Below, piece by piece: positions 1 to 6,890 of a stretch of 32,615 bases of DNA. The translations under genes were made by a program, and so were the position numbers. Under the pieces are notes generated by a model that had not been told where the DNA came from, ran no database searches, and worked only from the letters and a program-made list of their open reading frames with translations. The first letter of the stretch is position 1. Each line of letters starts with the position of its first letter. The stretch is from contig JANQJV010000179.1 of assembly GCA_028281465.1 (NCBI GenBank), forward strand, positions 1 through 32,615, given 5' to 3'. Source of the DNA: Azospirillaceae bacterium. GTDB lineage: Bacteria > Pseudomonadota > Alphaproteobacteria > Azospirillales > Azospirillaceae.

Positions 1-345
1 CTAGAGCACGGGCTTCGCGGCACCAATGAACGACCGATCTTCATGCCGACAACCGTGCTATAAATAGGGCACGCCGTCGAAAAGCCACCGTTTCGGTCAT
101 GGTGGGTCGGTCGAAAGACCGGTGTGGGACTAGAAAGAGACCCAGGGCGATGACTGCCGTAGGAGCCACAACCGCCTCCCGTGCTTGTGTTCAGCAGGCC
201 CACGATCCTTGTGGGCGCCGACCGCACTGAACGCCACTTTCTCGCGGAACGGCCGCACTCTCCATGCGACGGATACAGGGTGTTGTGTTACTGTATAACA
301 TATCGGAGGCGACATCGCTCACTTGCCAGTTGGAGCCGCCTAGCC
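1..345. other. Intergenic leader region upstream of the zinc operon
   Basis: No convincing gene lies here. The reading frame of the DUF3299 gene stays open back to a GTG at 181, but the extra residues look like translated leader (Arg/His-rich, no signal peptide) and the frame crosses the Zur box, so I treat it as non-coding. A short hairpin with a GNRA-type loop (CGGTC-GAAA-GACCG) sits at 108-121. The window opens with CTAGAGCA, a string that recurs at 17535-17542 in another non-coding stretch. The only clear regulatory element is the Zur-like palindrome at 286-300. Confidence 0.6.
286..300 (+). promoter_or_regulatory. Zur box (zinc-uptake regulator operator) with overlapping -10 element
   Basis: The 15-bp sequence TGTTACTGTATAACA is an inverted repeat (TGTTA-N5-TAACA) that matches the proteobacterial Zur consensus TGTTATANTATAACA at nearly all positions. 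It lies 46 bases upstream of the first gene of a zinc-type transport operon. A -10-like hexamer TATAAC (294-299) is embedded in it, so bound Zur would block RNA polymerase. No good -35 hexamer is visible. The functional reading is inference from sequence match plus context. Confidence 0.8.
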
Positions 346-873
346 ATGCCAGAATGCAGAAGAGTAGGGTTCACCATTCTCTTGTGGACGGTTTTGGGTC
401 TCGTCGTCAGCCCGTCGGCCGGCGCCAGGGAAACCAGAGAGTTAACCTGGGAAGACCTGATCCCGCCGCGGAGCGCAGATGACGATGGCGAGGTTTCTAA
501 ACTCTTCTTCGGCGTCGCCCCTCATGGGTCGGTCTCTCTCGCTCCAGACGAAGGACAAACCTTGCAGCAGTTGGTCCATACGCTTGATGGCGAGCTGGTG
601 CGCATGCCCGGGTATGTCGTCCCTTTGGAGTTTGACGGGGCAAAGGTGACGGATTTCTTCCTGGTGCCGTACATCGGCGCCTGTATTCACGTGCCGCCGC
701 CGCCACCCAATCAGCTCGTTTATGTCCGCATAGAAGACGGCTTTGAGATCGAGGGGCTATTTCAAGCGGTTTACGTGACCGGAACCATGAATTCGGCTTC
801 GAGCCAGCAGAGTCTGGAGCAAAGCGGCTATGGCTATCGGATCGAAGCCGATGATATTTCTGCGTTCCAGTAA
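346..873 (+). CDS. DUF3299 family periplasmic protein of the zinc (Zrg-type) operon
   Basis: A 175-residue exported protein. The N-terminus has a basic start and a hydrophobic core (TILLWTVLGLVVSPSAGA) typical of a signal peptide, with likely cleavage after the AGA near residue 26. The mature part carries the DUF3299 hallmarks: ELTWEDLIP near the start, the central MPGYVVPLEF, and the conserved GACIHVPPPPPNQ with a Cys, a His and a proline run. DUF3299 genes commonly sit next to ZrgA and a MacB-like ABC pair, and in Vibrio cholerae such a cluster (ZrgABCDE) was described as a zinc importer; the precise role of the DUF3299 subunit is not known to me. ATG at 346 is preferred because GGAG lies about ten bases upstream and the signal peptide follows directly. 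A Zur box precedes it. Confidence 0.85.
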   Translation: MPECRRVGFTILLWTVLGLVVSPSAGARETRELTWEDLIPPRSADDDGEVSKLFFGVAPHGSVSLAPDEGQTLQQLVHTLDGELVRMPGYVVPLEFDGAKVTDFFLVPYIGACIHVPPPPPNQLVYVRIEDGFEIEGLFQAVYVTGTMNSASSQQSLEQSGYGYRIEADDISAFQ

Positions 874-915
874 GTATCCTCTTCAGGTCGGGTCAAAGAT
901 TGATGGAGATTTGCG

Positions 916-1605
916 ATGAAGGTGCGTGAGTTGACCGGAACCGTTTTGCTGACGATGGGTCTGGGTCTGATGGCCCCGCCGATTGGTGCAGAGTTTCGGG
1001 ACCATGATGCGCATGTGCATGGTGTTGGCCGGCTGAACCTTGTGGTCGAGAGCAAAACCCTCGTGATTGAACTGGACACGCCGTCCTACGACATCGTGGG
1101 ATTCGAACACCAGCCGAGCACGGAAGCCCAGCACCATGCCGTTGAAGAGGCGGTTGAGAAACTCCGTGATGGCCAGGCGCTGTTCAGCTTCCCCACGGAG
1201 GCCGGCTGTACACTGGCAGACGTCGATGTCGAGTCCGTGCTGATGGATAGTGAGCACCACGACGAAGACCATCATGATGATCATCATGCCAAAGCGCACC
1301 ATGATGATCACCACGGCGATGATCACCACGGCGACGAACACGATCATGAGCATCACGCAGAAGAGCACGATGCTGAGCATCATGCCGAAGAACACCATGG
1401 TGACCATGACGGTGCAGAGGTTCATTCCGAATTCGCTGCTAAATGGACCTTTTCCTGCACAAATCCCGACGCCCTGACCCATATCGACGTGGTGTACTTC
1501 GAGTTCTTTTCGCGGAGCGAAGAACTCCAAGTGCAAGCGATCACGGCCACCGGTCAGACGGCTGAAGAGTTGACGCCGGACGCGGCTCGGCTGACCCTGC
1601 GCTGA
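916..1605 (+). CDS. zrgA: ZrgA-type histidine-rich periplasmic zinc-binding protein (DUF2796)
   Basis: A 229-residue secreted protein. Residues 1-25 form a signal peptide ending PPIGA. The mature N-terminus has the DUF2796 motif DHDAHVHGVGRLNLVVE. Residues about 113-171 are an Asp/Glu/His tract with more than 20 histidines, an obvious metal-binding loop, followed by a folded C-terminal part (WTFSCTNPDALTHIDVVYFEFF) that resumes the family pattern. The likely role is to capture zinc in the periplasm and hand it to, or gate, the ABC pair encoded downstream; this is inferred from the characterised Vibrio Zrg system. It is second in a Zur-controlled operon, 42 bases after the DUF3299 gene and 13 bases before the ATPase gene. 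The His tract is encoded by CAT/CAC-GAT repeats and may be length-variable. Confidence 0.88.
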   Translation: MKVRELTGTVLLTMGLGLMAPPIGAEFRDHDAHVHGVGRLNLVVESKTLVIELDTPSYDIVGFEHQPSTEAQHHAVEEAVEKLRDGQALFSFPTEAGCTLADVDVESVLMDSEHHDEDHHDDHHAKAHHDDHHGDDHHGDEHDHEHHAEEHDAEHHAEEHHGDHDGAEVHSEFAAKWTFSCTNPDALTHIDVVYFEFFSRSEELQVQAITATGQTAEELTPDAARLTLR

Positions 1606-1618
1606 GGCAAACGGGAGC

Positions 1619-2344
1619 ATGGCTCCGCTGGATACCACTCCAATCCCACGGGTCCGTCTCTCGGGTGTTCGGTTCCGCTGGCATCGCCGGCTCCCACCTG
1701 CATTGGAAATTTCGGAGCTGTCGATCGGACGGGGCGAACGGTTGTTCGTCCATGGCCCCAGCGGCACCGGCAAGACGACCCTGCTCAGCCTGTTGGGCGG
1801 GGTCGTGGTCCCGGAATGTGGGCGGGTCGAGATCGACGGCACCGATATCGCGCGCCTTTCCGGGACGCACCGGGACCGGTTCCGGGCCGATCACATCGGT
1901 TTTCTCTTCCAGCTATTCAATCTCATCCCCTATCTGTCCGCGGCCGAGAATGTCATCCTGCCGTGTCAGTTTTCGACCGCTCGACGCCGGAAAACGAAGA
2001 GGCGCCACGGGACCGTCCGTGCGGCCGCGGGCGCTTTATTGCACCACATGGGATTGGATGCCGATGCCCTGTCAGGCTCGCCGGTTGCCAAGCTGAGCGT
2101 CGGTCAACAGCAACGCGTGGCCGCGGCACGGGCGTTGATCGGCGAACCAGGGCTTCTGATCGCCGATGAACCGACCTCGGCCCTGGATGCCGACAACCGC
2201 CAGGCATTTCTGGATTTGTTGTTCCGTGAAGCCGAACGCGCTGGAGCAACCGTCATGTTCGTCAGCCACGATCTCAGCCTGGCGAGTGCCTTTCACCGCG
2301 CTCTTGCCATCAGCGACGTCAACCTCGTCACGGAGAAAGCCTAG
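1619..2344 (+). CDS. MacB/LolD-type ABC transporter ATP-binding protein
   Basis: A 241-residue cytoplasmic ATPase subunit. Visible motifs are the Walker A GPSGTGKTT (residues 46-54), a Q-loop in FLFQLFNLIPYLSA, the signature LSVGQQQR, Walker B LLIADEPTSALD and the H-loop FVSHD. The FQxFNLIP wording after the Q-loop places it with the LolD/MacB/FtsE class that pairs with FtsX-fold permeases, not with the ZnuC class of canonical zinc importers. It presumably energises the permease encoded seven bases downstream. GGGAG just before the ATG at 1619 supports the start. A basic insertion after the Q-loop (about residues 120-135, rich in Arg/Lys) is unusual for such short ATPases but causes no frame break. 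Confidence 0.88.
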   Translation: MAPLDTTPIPRVRLSGVRFRWHRRLPPALEISELSIGRGERLFVHGPSGTGKTTLLSLLGGVVVPECGRVEIDGTDIARLSGTHRDRFRADHIGFLFQLFNLIPYLSAAENVILPCQFSTARRRKTKRRHGTVRAAAGALLHHMGLDADALSGSPVAKLSVGQQQRVAAARALIGEPGLLIADEPTSALDADNRQAFLDLLFREAERAGATVMFVSHDLSLASAFHRALAISDVNLVTEKA

Positions 2345-2351
2345 TCGCCCC

Positions 2352-3617
2352 ATGTCCCTCTTCACCCTGACATTGTCGATCAAAAGCCTGATCAACCGCT
2401 GGGTGACGGTGTCGTTGACAATTGCAACCCTGGCCTTCAGCACCGCTCTCCTATTGGGGGTCGAGCGTATTCGGGTCGAGGCGAAGGCCGCCTTTGCCGA
2501 CACGATTTCCGGCATCGATACCATTGTCGGTGCGCGGAGCGGCTCGGTGCAGCTTCTGCTCTATTCCGTGTTCCGCATCGGCAATGCCACCAACAATATT
2601 TCGTGGGAGAGCTACCAAGATATATCTCAACATCCCTCGGTTGCTTGGACGGTACCGATTTCCTTGGGCGACTCCCATCGAGGTTTTCGGGTGATGGGCA
2701 CGACGACGGAGTATTTCCAGCGCTACCGTTTTGGCCGCCGGAGGACACTGGACTTCTCGGACGGCAAGCCGTTCGATGATCTGTTCGATGCTGTCCTCGG
2801 GGCCGACGTCGCCCGGGATCTCGGGTATGAACTCGGCGACCCGATCGTCGTCGCCCATGGTATCGGGTCGGCCGAACTGGCGAAACATGACGACAAACCG
2901 TTCCGCGTTGTCGGCATTCTGGCCAAGACCGGGACTCCGGTCGATCGCACGGTCCATGTCAGCCTGGAGGCGATCACCGCCATCCATGTCGACTGGCGAA
3001 GTGGGGCGCGGATTCCCGGCCAATCGGTGAGCGCGGACGCCGTTCGCAAGATGGATTTGACGCCCGAGACGGTCACTGCGGTGCTGATCGGTCTCAACTC
3101 GCGCCTGGGACTCTTCACCTTTCAGCGCTTCATCAACGAGTATCGCGAGGAGCCGCTCCTGGCGATACTCCCCGGCGTTGCCCTGCAAGAACTCTGGGGT
3201 TTGCTGGGAACCGCAGAATCCGCGCTGTCCATGATTTCCTCTTTCGTTCTATTCACCGGACTGCTCGGCATGGTCACCATGCTGTTGGCCGGTCTCAACG
3301 AACGCCGCCGGGAAATGGCGATCCTGCGGTCGGTTGGTGCCCGACCGCACACGATTCTGGGCCTGTTCGTTGCGGAGTCTCTGGTGATCACCGTCGCCGC
3401 CGCGATCGCGGGTCTCGCTCTGGTCTATGGTCTGCTGGCGGGTTTGCAACCCGTTATCGACGCCCACTGGGGCCTGTTCGTCCCAATCAGGCCACCAAGC
3501 GACCGTGACCTGACAATCCTTATCTTGATTACCGCGTCTGGCGTTATCGCCGGCCTGTGTCCGGCCCTCGTCGCCTATCACCGTTCCCTGACAGACGGGA
3601 TGACAATCAGGACATAA
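2352..3617 (+). CDS. FtsX-like ABC transporter permease of the zinc operon
   Basis: A 421-residue inner-membrane protein with the MacB/FtsX layout: one N-terminal transmembrane segment (about residues 17-37), a large periplasmic domain (about 40-290), and three C-terminal segments starting at SALSMISSFVLFTGLLGMV. The cytoplasmic loop has the family motif NERRREMAILRSVGARPHTIL, which couples to the ATPase. The reading frame is open further upstream but overlaps the ATPase gene; ATG at 2352 gives a normal permease N-terminus. Together with ZrgA and the DUF3299 protein it should form a Zrg-type system. FtsX-fold pumps usually work by mechanotransmission or extraction and not classical import, so the direct zinc-import role is inference. 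Confidence 0.87.
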   Translation: MSLFTLTLSIKSLINRWVTVSLTIATLAFSTALLLGVERIRVEAKAAFADTISGIDTIVGARSGSVQLLLYSVFRIGNATNNISWESYQDISQHPSVAWTVPISLGDSHRGFRVMGTTTEYFQRYRFGRRRTLDFSDGKPFDDLFDAVLGADVARDLGYELGDPIVVAHGIGSAELAKHDDKPFRVVGILAKTGTPVDRTVHVSLEAITAIHVDWRSGARIPGQSVSADAVRKMDLTPETVTAVLIGLNSRLGLFTFQRFINEYREEPLLAILPGVALQELWGLLGTAESALSMISSFVLFTGLLGMVTMLLAGLNERRREMAILRSVGARPHTILGLFVAESLVITVAAAIAGLALVYGLLAGLQPVIDAHWGLFVPIRPPSDRDLTILILITASGVIAGLCPALVAYHRSLTDGMTIRT

Positions 3618-3661
3618 TACCAATGAACGGAAGTTCTGACCGACGCGGCGCACCCCCGTAG

Positions 3662-3679
3662 GGCCTGCTTTAGCAGGCC
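3662..3679 (+). terminator. Possible terminator hairpin after the zinc operon
   Basis: GGCCTGC-TTTA-GCAGGCC forms a perfect 7-bp stem with a four-base loop, 45 bases after the permease stop codon. It lacks a following T-run, so intrinsic termination is uncertain. Confidence 0.4.
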
Positions 3680-3801
3680 GCGGCCGGGATCAGCGCCCGA
3701 GAGCGGTTTTCGCTCACTCTGGGTCGCGGGAGACGCTCTAGCCAATTGATTTTTCGCCAGATCGTCGTCGCAGATCGGCTCAATCTGCTCGGGATTTGCT
3801 C

Positions 3802-3831
3802 TAAAGTCCGGCGCTTTAAAGTCCGGCGCTT
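3802..3831. repeat. Two perfect tandem copies of a 15-bp unit
   Basis: TAAAGTCCGGCGCTT occurs at 3802-3816 and again at 3817-3831 with no mismatch. Each unit starts with AAAG and ends toward CTTT, so the pair also has dyad character. It lies about 280 bases upstream of fumC; function unknown. Confidence 0.9.
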
Positions 3832-4109
3832 TTCTGGCTGCACGAGGCGCGCTGAAGCACGTCCTACGAGAATAGACCCATGAGTCAATCCGACCGTTTG
3901 TTGGTCTAAGATCGATACCGATCGCGCACCCTGACCACTCAACCCAGCCATCCCCGAGTGACAACCTGTTCGGTGGCGGCCTTCCCGGCAGCCGGCACGT
4001 CGACGCCCTGGGCCGGCAGCCCCCACACGGCGGGCCACCGCTGGCAGTTTTGCCGGCCGGGCCGGTGTGCTAAGAACCCCGGCACGCGCAGAGCAGGGAG
4101 ACCGGCACC

Positions 4110-5510
4110 ATGGCCGATGCACACGCCACCCGCACCGAATCCGATACCTTTGGGCCGATCGACGTACCCGCCGACCGCTACTGGGGCGCCCAGACCCAGC
4201 GGTCGCGCCAAAACTTTCGGATCGGCGACGAGCGCATGCCGGCCCCCTTGGTGCGCGCGCTCGGCATCGTTAAGAAGGCGGCCGCCCGCACCAACATGAC
4301 GCTCGGCGAGTTGGACCAGCACCTGGGCGACGCCATGGTGCAGGCGGCGGACGAGGTCATCGACGGTCGTCTGGCCGACCACTTCCCGCTGGTGGTATGG
4401 CAGACCGGCTCCGGCACCCAAAGCAACATGAACGCCAATGAGGTGATCTCCAACCGGGCGATCGAACTGCTGGGCGGCGAGAAAGGCTCCAAACAGCCGG
4501 TCCACCCCAACGACCACGTCAACCGTGGCCAGTCCTCCAACGATACCTTCCCGACCGCCATGCACATCGCAGCGGCCGAACAGATCGTGCATGGGCTGGT
4601 GCCGGCCCTGGAGCACCTGCACCAAGCCCTGGACGCCAAGGCCGCAGCGTTTGCCGACATCGTCAAGATCGGCCGCACCCACCTGCAGGATGCCACGCCA
4701 CTCACGCTGGGCCAGGAGTTTTCGGGCTTCGCCGCCCAGATCGCCTACGGCATCGAGCGGGTCACGGCCGGCCTGCCACGCCTGTATCAATTGGCCCAGG
4801 GCGGCACGGCCGTCGGCACCGGGCTGAACGCCCGGGTCGGCTTCGCCGAAAGCTTTGCCGCCGACGTGGCGGCGATCACCGGCCTGCCCTTCGTCACTGC
4901 CGAGAACAAATTCGAAGCCCTGGCCGCGCATGATGCGGTGGTCGAGGCGTCCGGCGCCCTCAACACGGTGGCGGTGTCACTGATGAAGATCGCCAACGAC
5001 GTGCGCCTGCTCGGCTCCGGGCCGCGGTGCGGCATCGGCGAGCTGCTGCTGCCGGAGAATGAACCCGGCTCCTCGATCATGCCGGGCAAGGTCAACCCAA
5101 CCCAGTCGGAAGCGCTGACCATGGTGTGCGCCCAGGTCATGGGCAACCACGTCACGGTCAGCGTGGCCGGCTCCAACGGCCACTTCCAGCTCAACGTGTT
5201 CAAGCCGGTGATGATCTACAACCTGCTGCAGTCGATCCGTCTGCTGGCGGACGGCGCGCGCAGCTTTACCGACAACTGCGTCGTCGGCATCCGTCCGAAC
5301 CTGCCACGCATCGAACACCTGCTGCACGACTCGCTCATGCTGGTGACCGCGCTCAACCCGCACATCGGCTACGACAATGCGGCCAAGGTGGCCAAAAAGG
5401 CGCATGCCGAAGGCACCACCTTGAAAGCCGCCGTGACCGCGCTCGGCCTGCTCGACGCCGGGGATTTCGACCGCCTGGTGCGGCCCGAAACCATGACCGG
5501 TCCGAAGTAA
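4110..5510 (+). CDS. fumC: Class II fumarate hydratase (fumarase C)
   Basis: A 466-residue enzyme, the normal length for the oxygen-stable, iron-free homotetrameric fumarase that converts fumarate and water to L-malate in the TCA cycle. Diagnostic motifs are [12 protein letters not shown] and [13 protein letters not shown] near residues 105-155, [16 protein letters not shown] near 190, and the superfamily signature [13 protein letters not shown] near residue 320, which carries the mobile-loop catalytic serine. The same superfamily includes aspartase and argininosuccinate lyase, but the NMNANEV and [10 protein letters not shown] wording fits FumC. The start at 4110 is backed by a GGGAG about ten bases upstream and a standard N-terminus ([20 protein letters not shown]). 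The next gene follows after 28 bases on the same strand. Confidence 0.97.
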   Translation: MADAHATRTESDTFGPIDVPADRYWGAQTQRSRQNFRIGDERMPAPLVRALGIVKKAAARTNMTLGELDQHLGDAMVQAADEVIDGRLADHFPLVVWQTGSGTQSNMNANEVISNRAIELLGGEKGSKQPVHPNDHVNRGQSSNDTFPTAMHIAAAEQIVHGLVPALEHLHQALDAKAAAFADIVKIGRTHLQDATPLTLGQEFSGFAAQIAYGIERVTAGLPRLYQLAQGGTAVGTGLNARVGFAESFAADVAAITGLPFVTAENKFEALAAHDAVVEASGALNTVAVSLMKIANDVRLLGSGPRCGIGELLLPENEPGSSIMPGKVNPTQSEALTMVCAQVMGNHVTVSVAGSNGHFQLNVFKPVMIYNLLQSIRLLADGARSFTDNCVVGIRPNLPRIEHLLHDSLMLVTALNPHIGYDNAAKVAKKAHAEGTTLKAAVTALGLLDAGDFDRLVRPETMTGPK

Positions 5511-5538
5511 CCGCGCCCGGCAGCGCCTTGGCAGACCG

Positions 5539-5841
5539 ATGGCGGACACTGACACACCGCCGTCGCGGCTCGAAAAGCGCTCTGTCAAGATCATGGGCCA
5601 TGCCACCAGCGTGTCGCTGGAGCGGGCGTTCTGGGATGCCTTGAAGGGCATTGCGGCTTCGCGCCGCTGTTCGGTCAACGCCCTGATCGCGGAGATCGAC
5701 GACGGCCGCAGCGGCAACCTGTCGAGCGCAATCCGGGTCTTCGTCTTGCAGTCGGTGCAGCGAACCGTCGCAACGGCACCTAAGCAATCCGCAGGAAATA
5801 CCAGACCGGAGACATCGGCCAGATCGGAGACATCGGAATGA
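5539..5841 (+). CDS. Ribbon-helix-helix domain protein (RHH_4 type)
   Basis: A 100-residue protein. Residues about 10-70 (LEKRSVKIMGHATSVSLE through LSSAIRVFVLQSV) match the RHH_4-type domain common in alphaproteobacteria: a basic beta strand with KR/K residues, then two helices with the SVNALIAEID turn. These proteins are presumed DNA-binding dimers, but no target is known for this family. The C-terminal 25 residues are low-complexity and polar. It starts 28 bases after fumC and its stop overlaps the ATG of the amidohydrolase gene by four bases (ATGA), so the two are probably translationally coupled. Finding an RHH_4 gene behind fumC is, from memory, a recurring arrangement in Rhodospirillales; it could regulate the neighbouring genes, but that is inference. 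Confidence 0.8.
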   Translation: MADTDTPPSRLEKRSVKIMGHATSVSLERAFWDALKGIAASRRCSVNALIAEIDDGRSGNLSSAIRVFVLQSVQRTVATAPKQSAGNTRPETSARSETSE

Positions 5842-6890
5842 TCGTGATTCACTCCCCGGAACACGCCCGGCACCACAGCCAGTGCGAAGTACACAACGGG
5901 GCCCTGGTGCCGTCGTTCGAAAGTCCGCGGCGCGCCGAGATCGTGCTCGAGGCCGTGACCGCGGCCGACCTGGGGCCGATACGGCCACCGTCGGCGGACG
6001 GTCTGGCGCCCGCCGCCGTCCTGCACCGGGTCGACTATCTGCGCTTCCTGGAAACCATCTGGAACGACTGGCAATCCGCCGGCCGGGCTGGGGAAGCCAT
6101 GGCGTTTTCCTGGTGCACCCACGCCTTCCGGCCACGGCAGGAACCGCTCGGCCTGGACGCAAGGCTCGGCTACTACTCGTTCTGCGTCGACACCACGATC
6201 AACGCCGGCACCTGGGGGGCCGCCCGCAGCGCGGCCGATGTCTGCCGGACGGCAGCGGCCGTGGTGTGCGACGGGGCCGCCGGTGCCTTCGCCCTGTGCC
6301 GACCGCCGGGTCACCACGCCGGTCCAGGGTATTTCGGCGGCTACTGCTTCCTTAACAACGCCGGCATCGCCGCCCAGACCTTGCGCGACGGCGGCTGTGC
6401 CCGGGTGGCCGTTCTGGACGTGGACTTCCATCATGGCAACGGGACCCAGGATGTGTTTTACCAGCGTGGCGATGTGCCGTTCGCGTCGCTGCACGGCGAC
6501 CCGCGCCACTGCTTCCCATTCTACTCCGGCCATGCCGACGAGACCGGCGCCGGCCCAGGCGCCGGTGCCACCCTCAACCTGCCGCTGCCACCCGGTACCA
6601 CCTGGCCGACCTATGCCGAGGCCCTGGACCATGCGCTACGCTGGCTCGGTGGGTTCGACCCGGATGCCTTGGTCGTGTCCCTAGGCCTGGACACCTTCGC
6701 CGGCGACCCGATCAGCGCCTTCCGCCTTGAGACCGACGATTTCCCACGTCTGGGCGAACGGCTGGCGTCGCTGGGCAAGCCGACCGTCTTCGTCCTGGAA
6801 GGCGGTTATGCGGCCGAGGATTTGGGGCGCAATGCGGTCGGCGTGCTCGGCGGGTTCGAGTCCGCCTCCGGCAGCGGTGGAAACCGGTAG
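5838..6890 (+). CDS. Histone deacetylase-fold amidohydrolase (acetylpolyamine amidohydrolase-like)
   Basis: A 350-residue zinc hydrolase of the arginase/deacetylase fold. It has the paired active-site histidines in RPPGHHAG, the zinc ligands in LDVDFHHGNGTQ (Asp and His) and in GLDTFAGDP (Asp), and the transition-state tyrosine in LEGGYA. The N-terminal EVHNGALVPSFESPRRAE region is typical of bacterial acetylpolyamine amidohydrolases, which deacetylate small amine substrates; bacteria lack histones of the eukaryotic type, so the true substrate is probably a polyamine or other acetylated amine. It is coupled to the RHH gene by a four-base overlap. Its last 85 bases overlap the end of the convergent HAD-type gene; this part encodes the conserved GGYAAEDLG tail here, so this frame is the one under constraint. 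Confidence 0.92.
   Translation: MIVIHSPEHARHHSQCEVHNGALVPSFESPRRAEIVLEAVTAADLGPIRPPSADGLAPAAVLHRVDYLRFLETIWNDWQSAGRAGEAMAFSWCTHAFRPRQEPLGLDARLGYYSFCVDTTINAGTWGAARSAADVCRTAAAVVCDGAAGAFALCRPPGHHAGPGYFGGYCFLNNAGIAAQTLRDGGCARVAVLDVDFHHGNGTQDVFYQRGDVPFASLHGDPRHCFPFYSGHADETGAGPGAGATLNLPLPPGTTWPTYAEALDHALRWLGGFDPDALVVSLGLDTFAGDPISAFRLETDDFPRLGERLASLGKPTVFVLEGGYAAEDLGRNAVGVLGGFESASGSGGNR

Larger units (their letters stand above)
3618..4109. other. Intergenic region between the zinc operon and fumC
   Basis: About 490 bases without a supported gene. It contains a GC hairpin just past the permease stop (3662-3679), a perfect 15-bp tandem duplication (3802-3831) and AT-richer patches. The segment 3690-3740 (GAGAGCGGTTTTCGCTC and following CTCTAG) resembles non-coding sequence at 17535-17640, suggesting remnants of a dispersed repeat. 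The fumC promoter should lie toward the right end, but I see no clear -35/-10 pair. Confidence 0.6.

Noticed and set aside
60-240. Structured-looking leader considered as a cobalamin or other metal riboswitch
   Set aside because: Only a short GNRA hairpin is clear; no conserved riboswitch boxes were found, and the Zur box explains regulation.
883-1842. 319-codon minus-strand frame opposite zrgA
   Set aside because: The apparent hydrophobic stretch (MVFFGMMLSIVLF and similar) is just the reverse complement of the His codons.
22-3629. ACCAATGAACG repeated at 22-32 and 3619-3629, flanking the zinc operon like attachment sites
   Set aside because: An 11-base match is expected many times by chance in a 32-kb window; there is no integrase and no longer identity.
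3939-6632. Long minus-strand open frames (330 and 551 residues) opposite fumC and the amidohydrolase
   Set aside because: They are shadows of strongly recognised genes; their translations are Gly/Ala/Arg/His-rich without motifs.
6848-6870. GGCGGGTTCGAGTCCGCC resembles a tRNA T-arm
   Set aside because: It lies in the conserved coding end of the amidohydrolase gene, and no matching acceptor, D or anticodon arms are found at the right distances on this strand.
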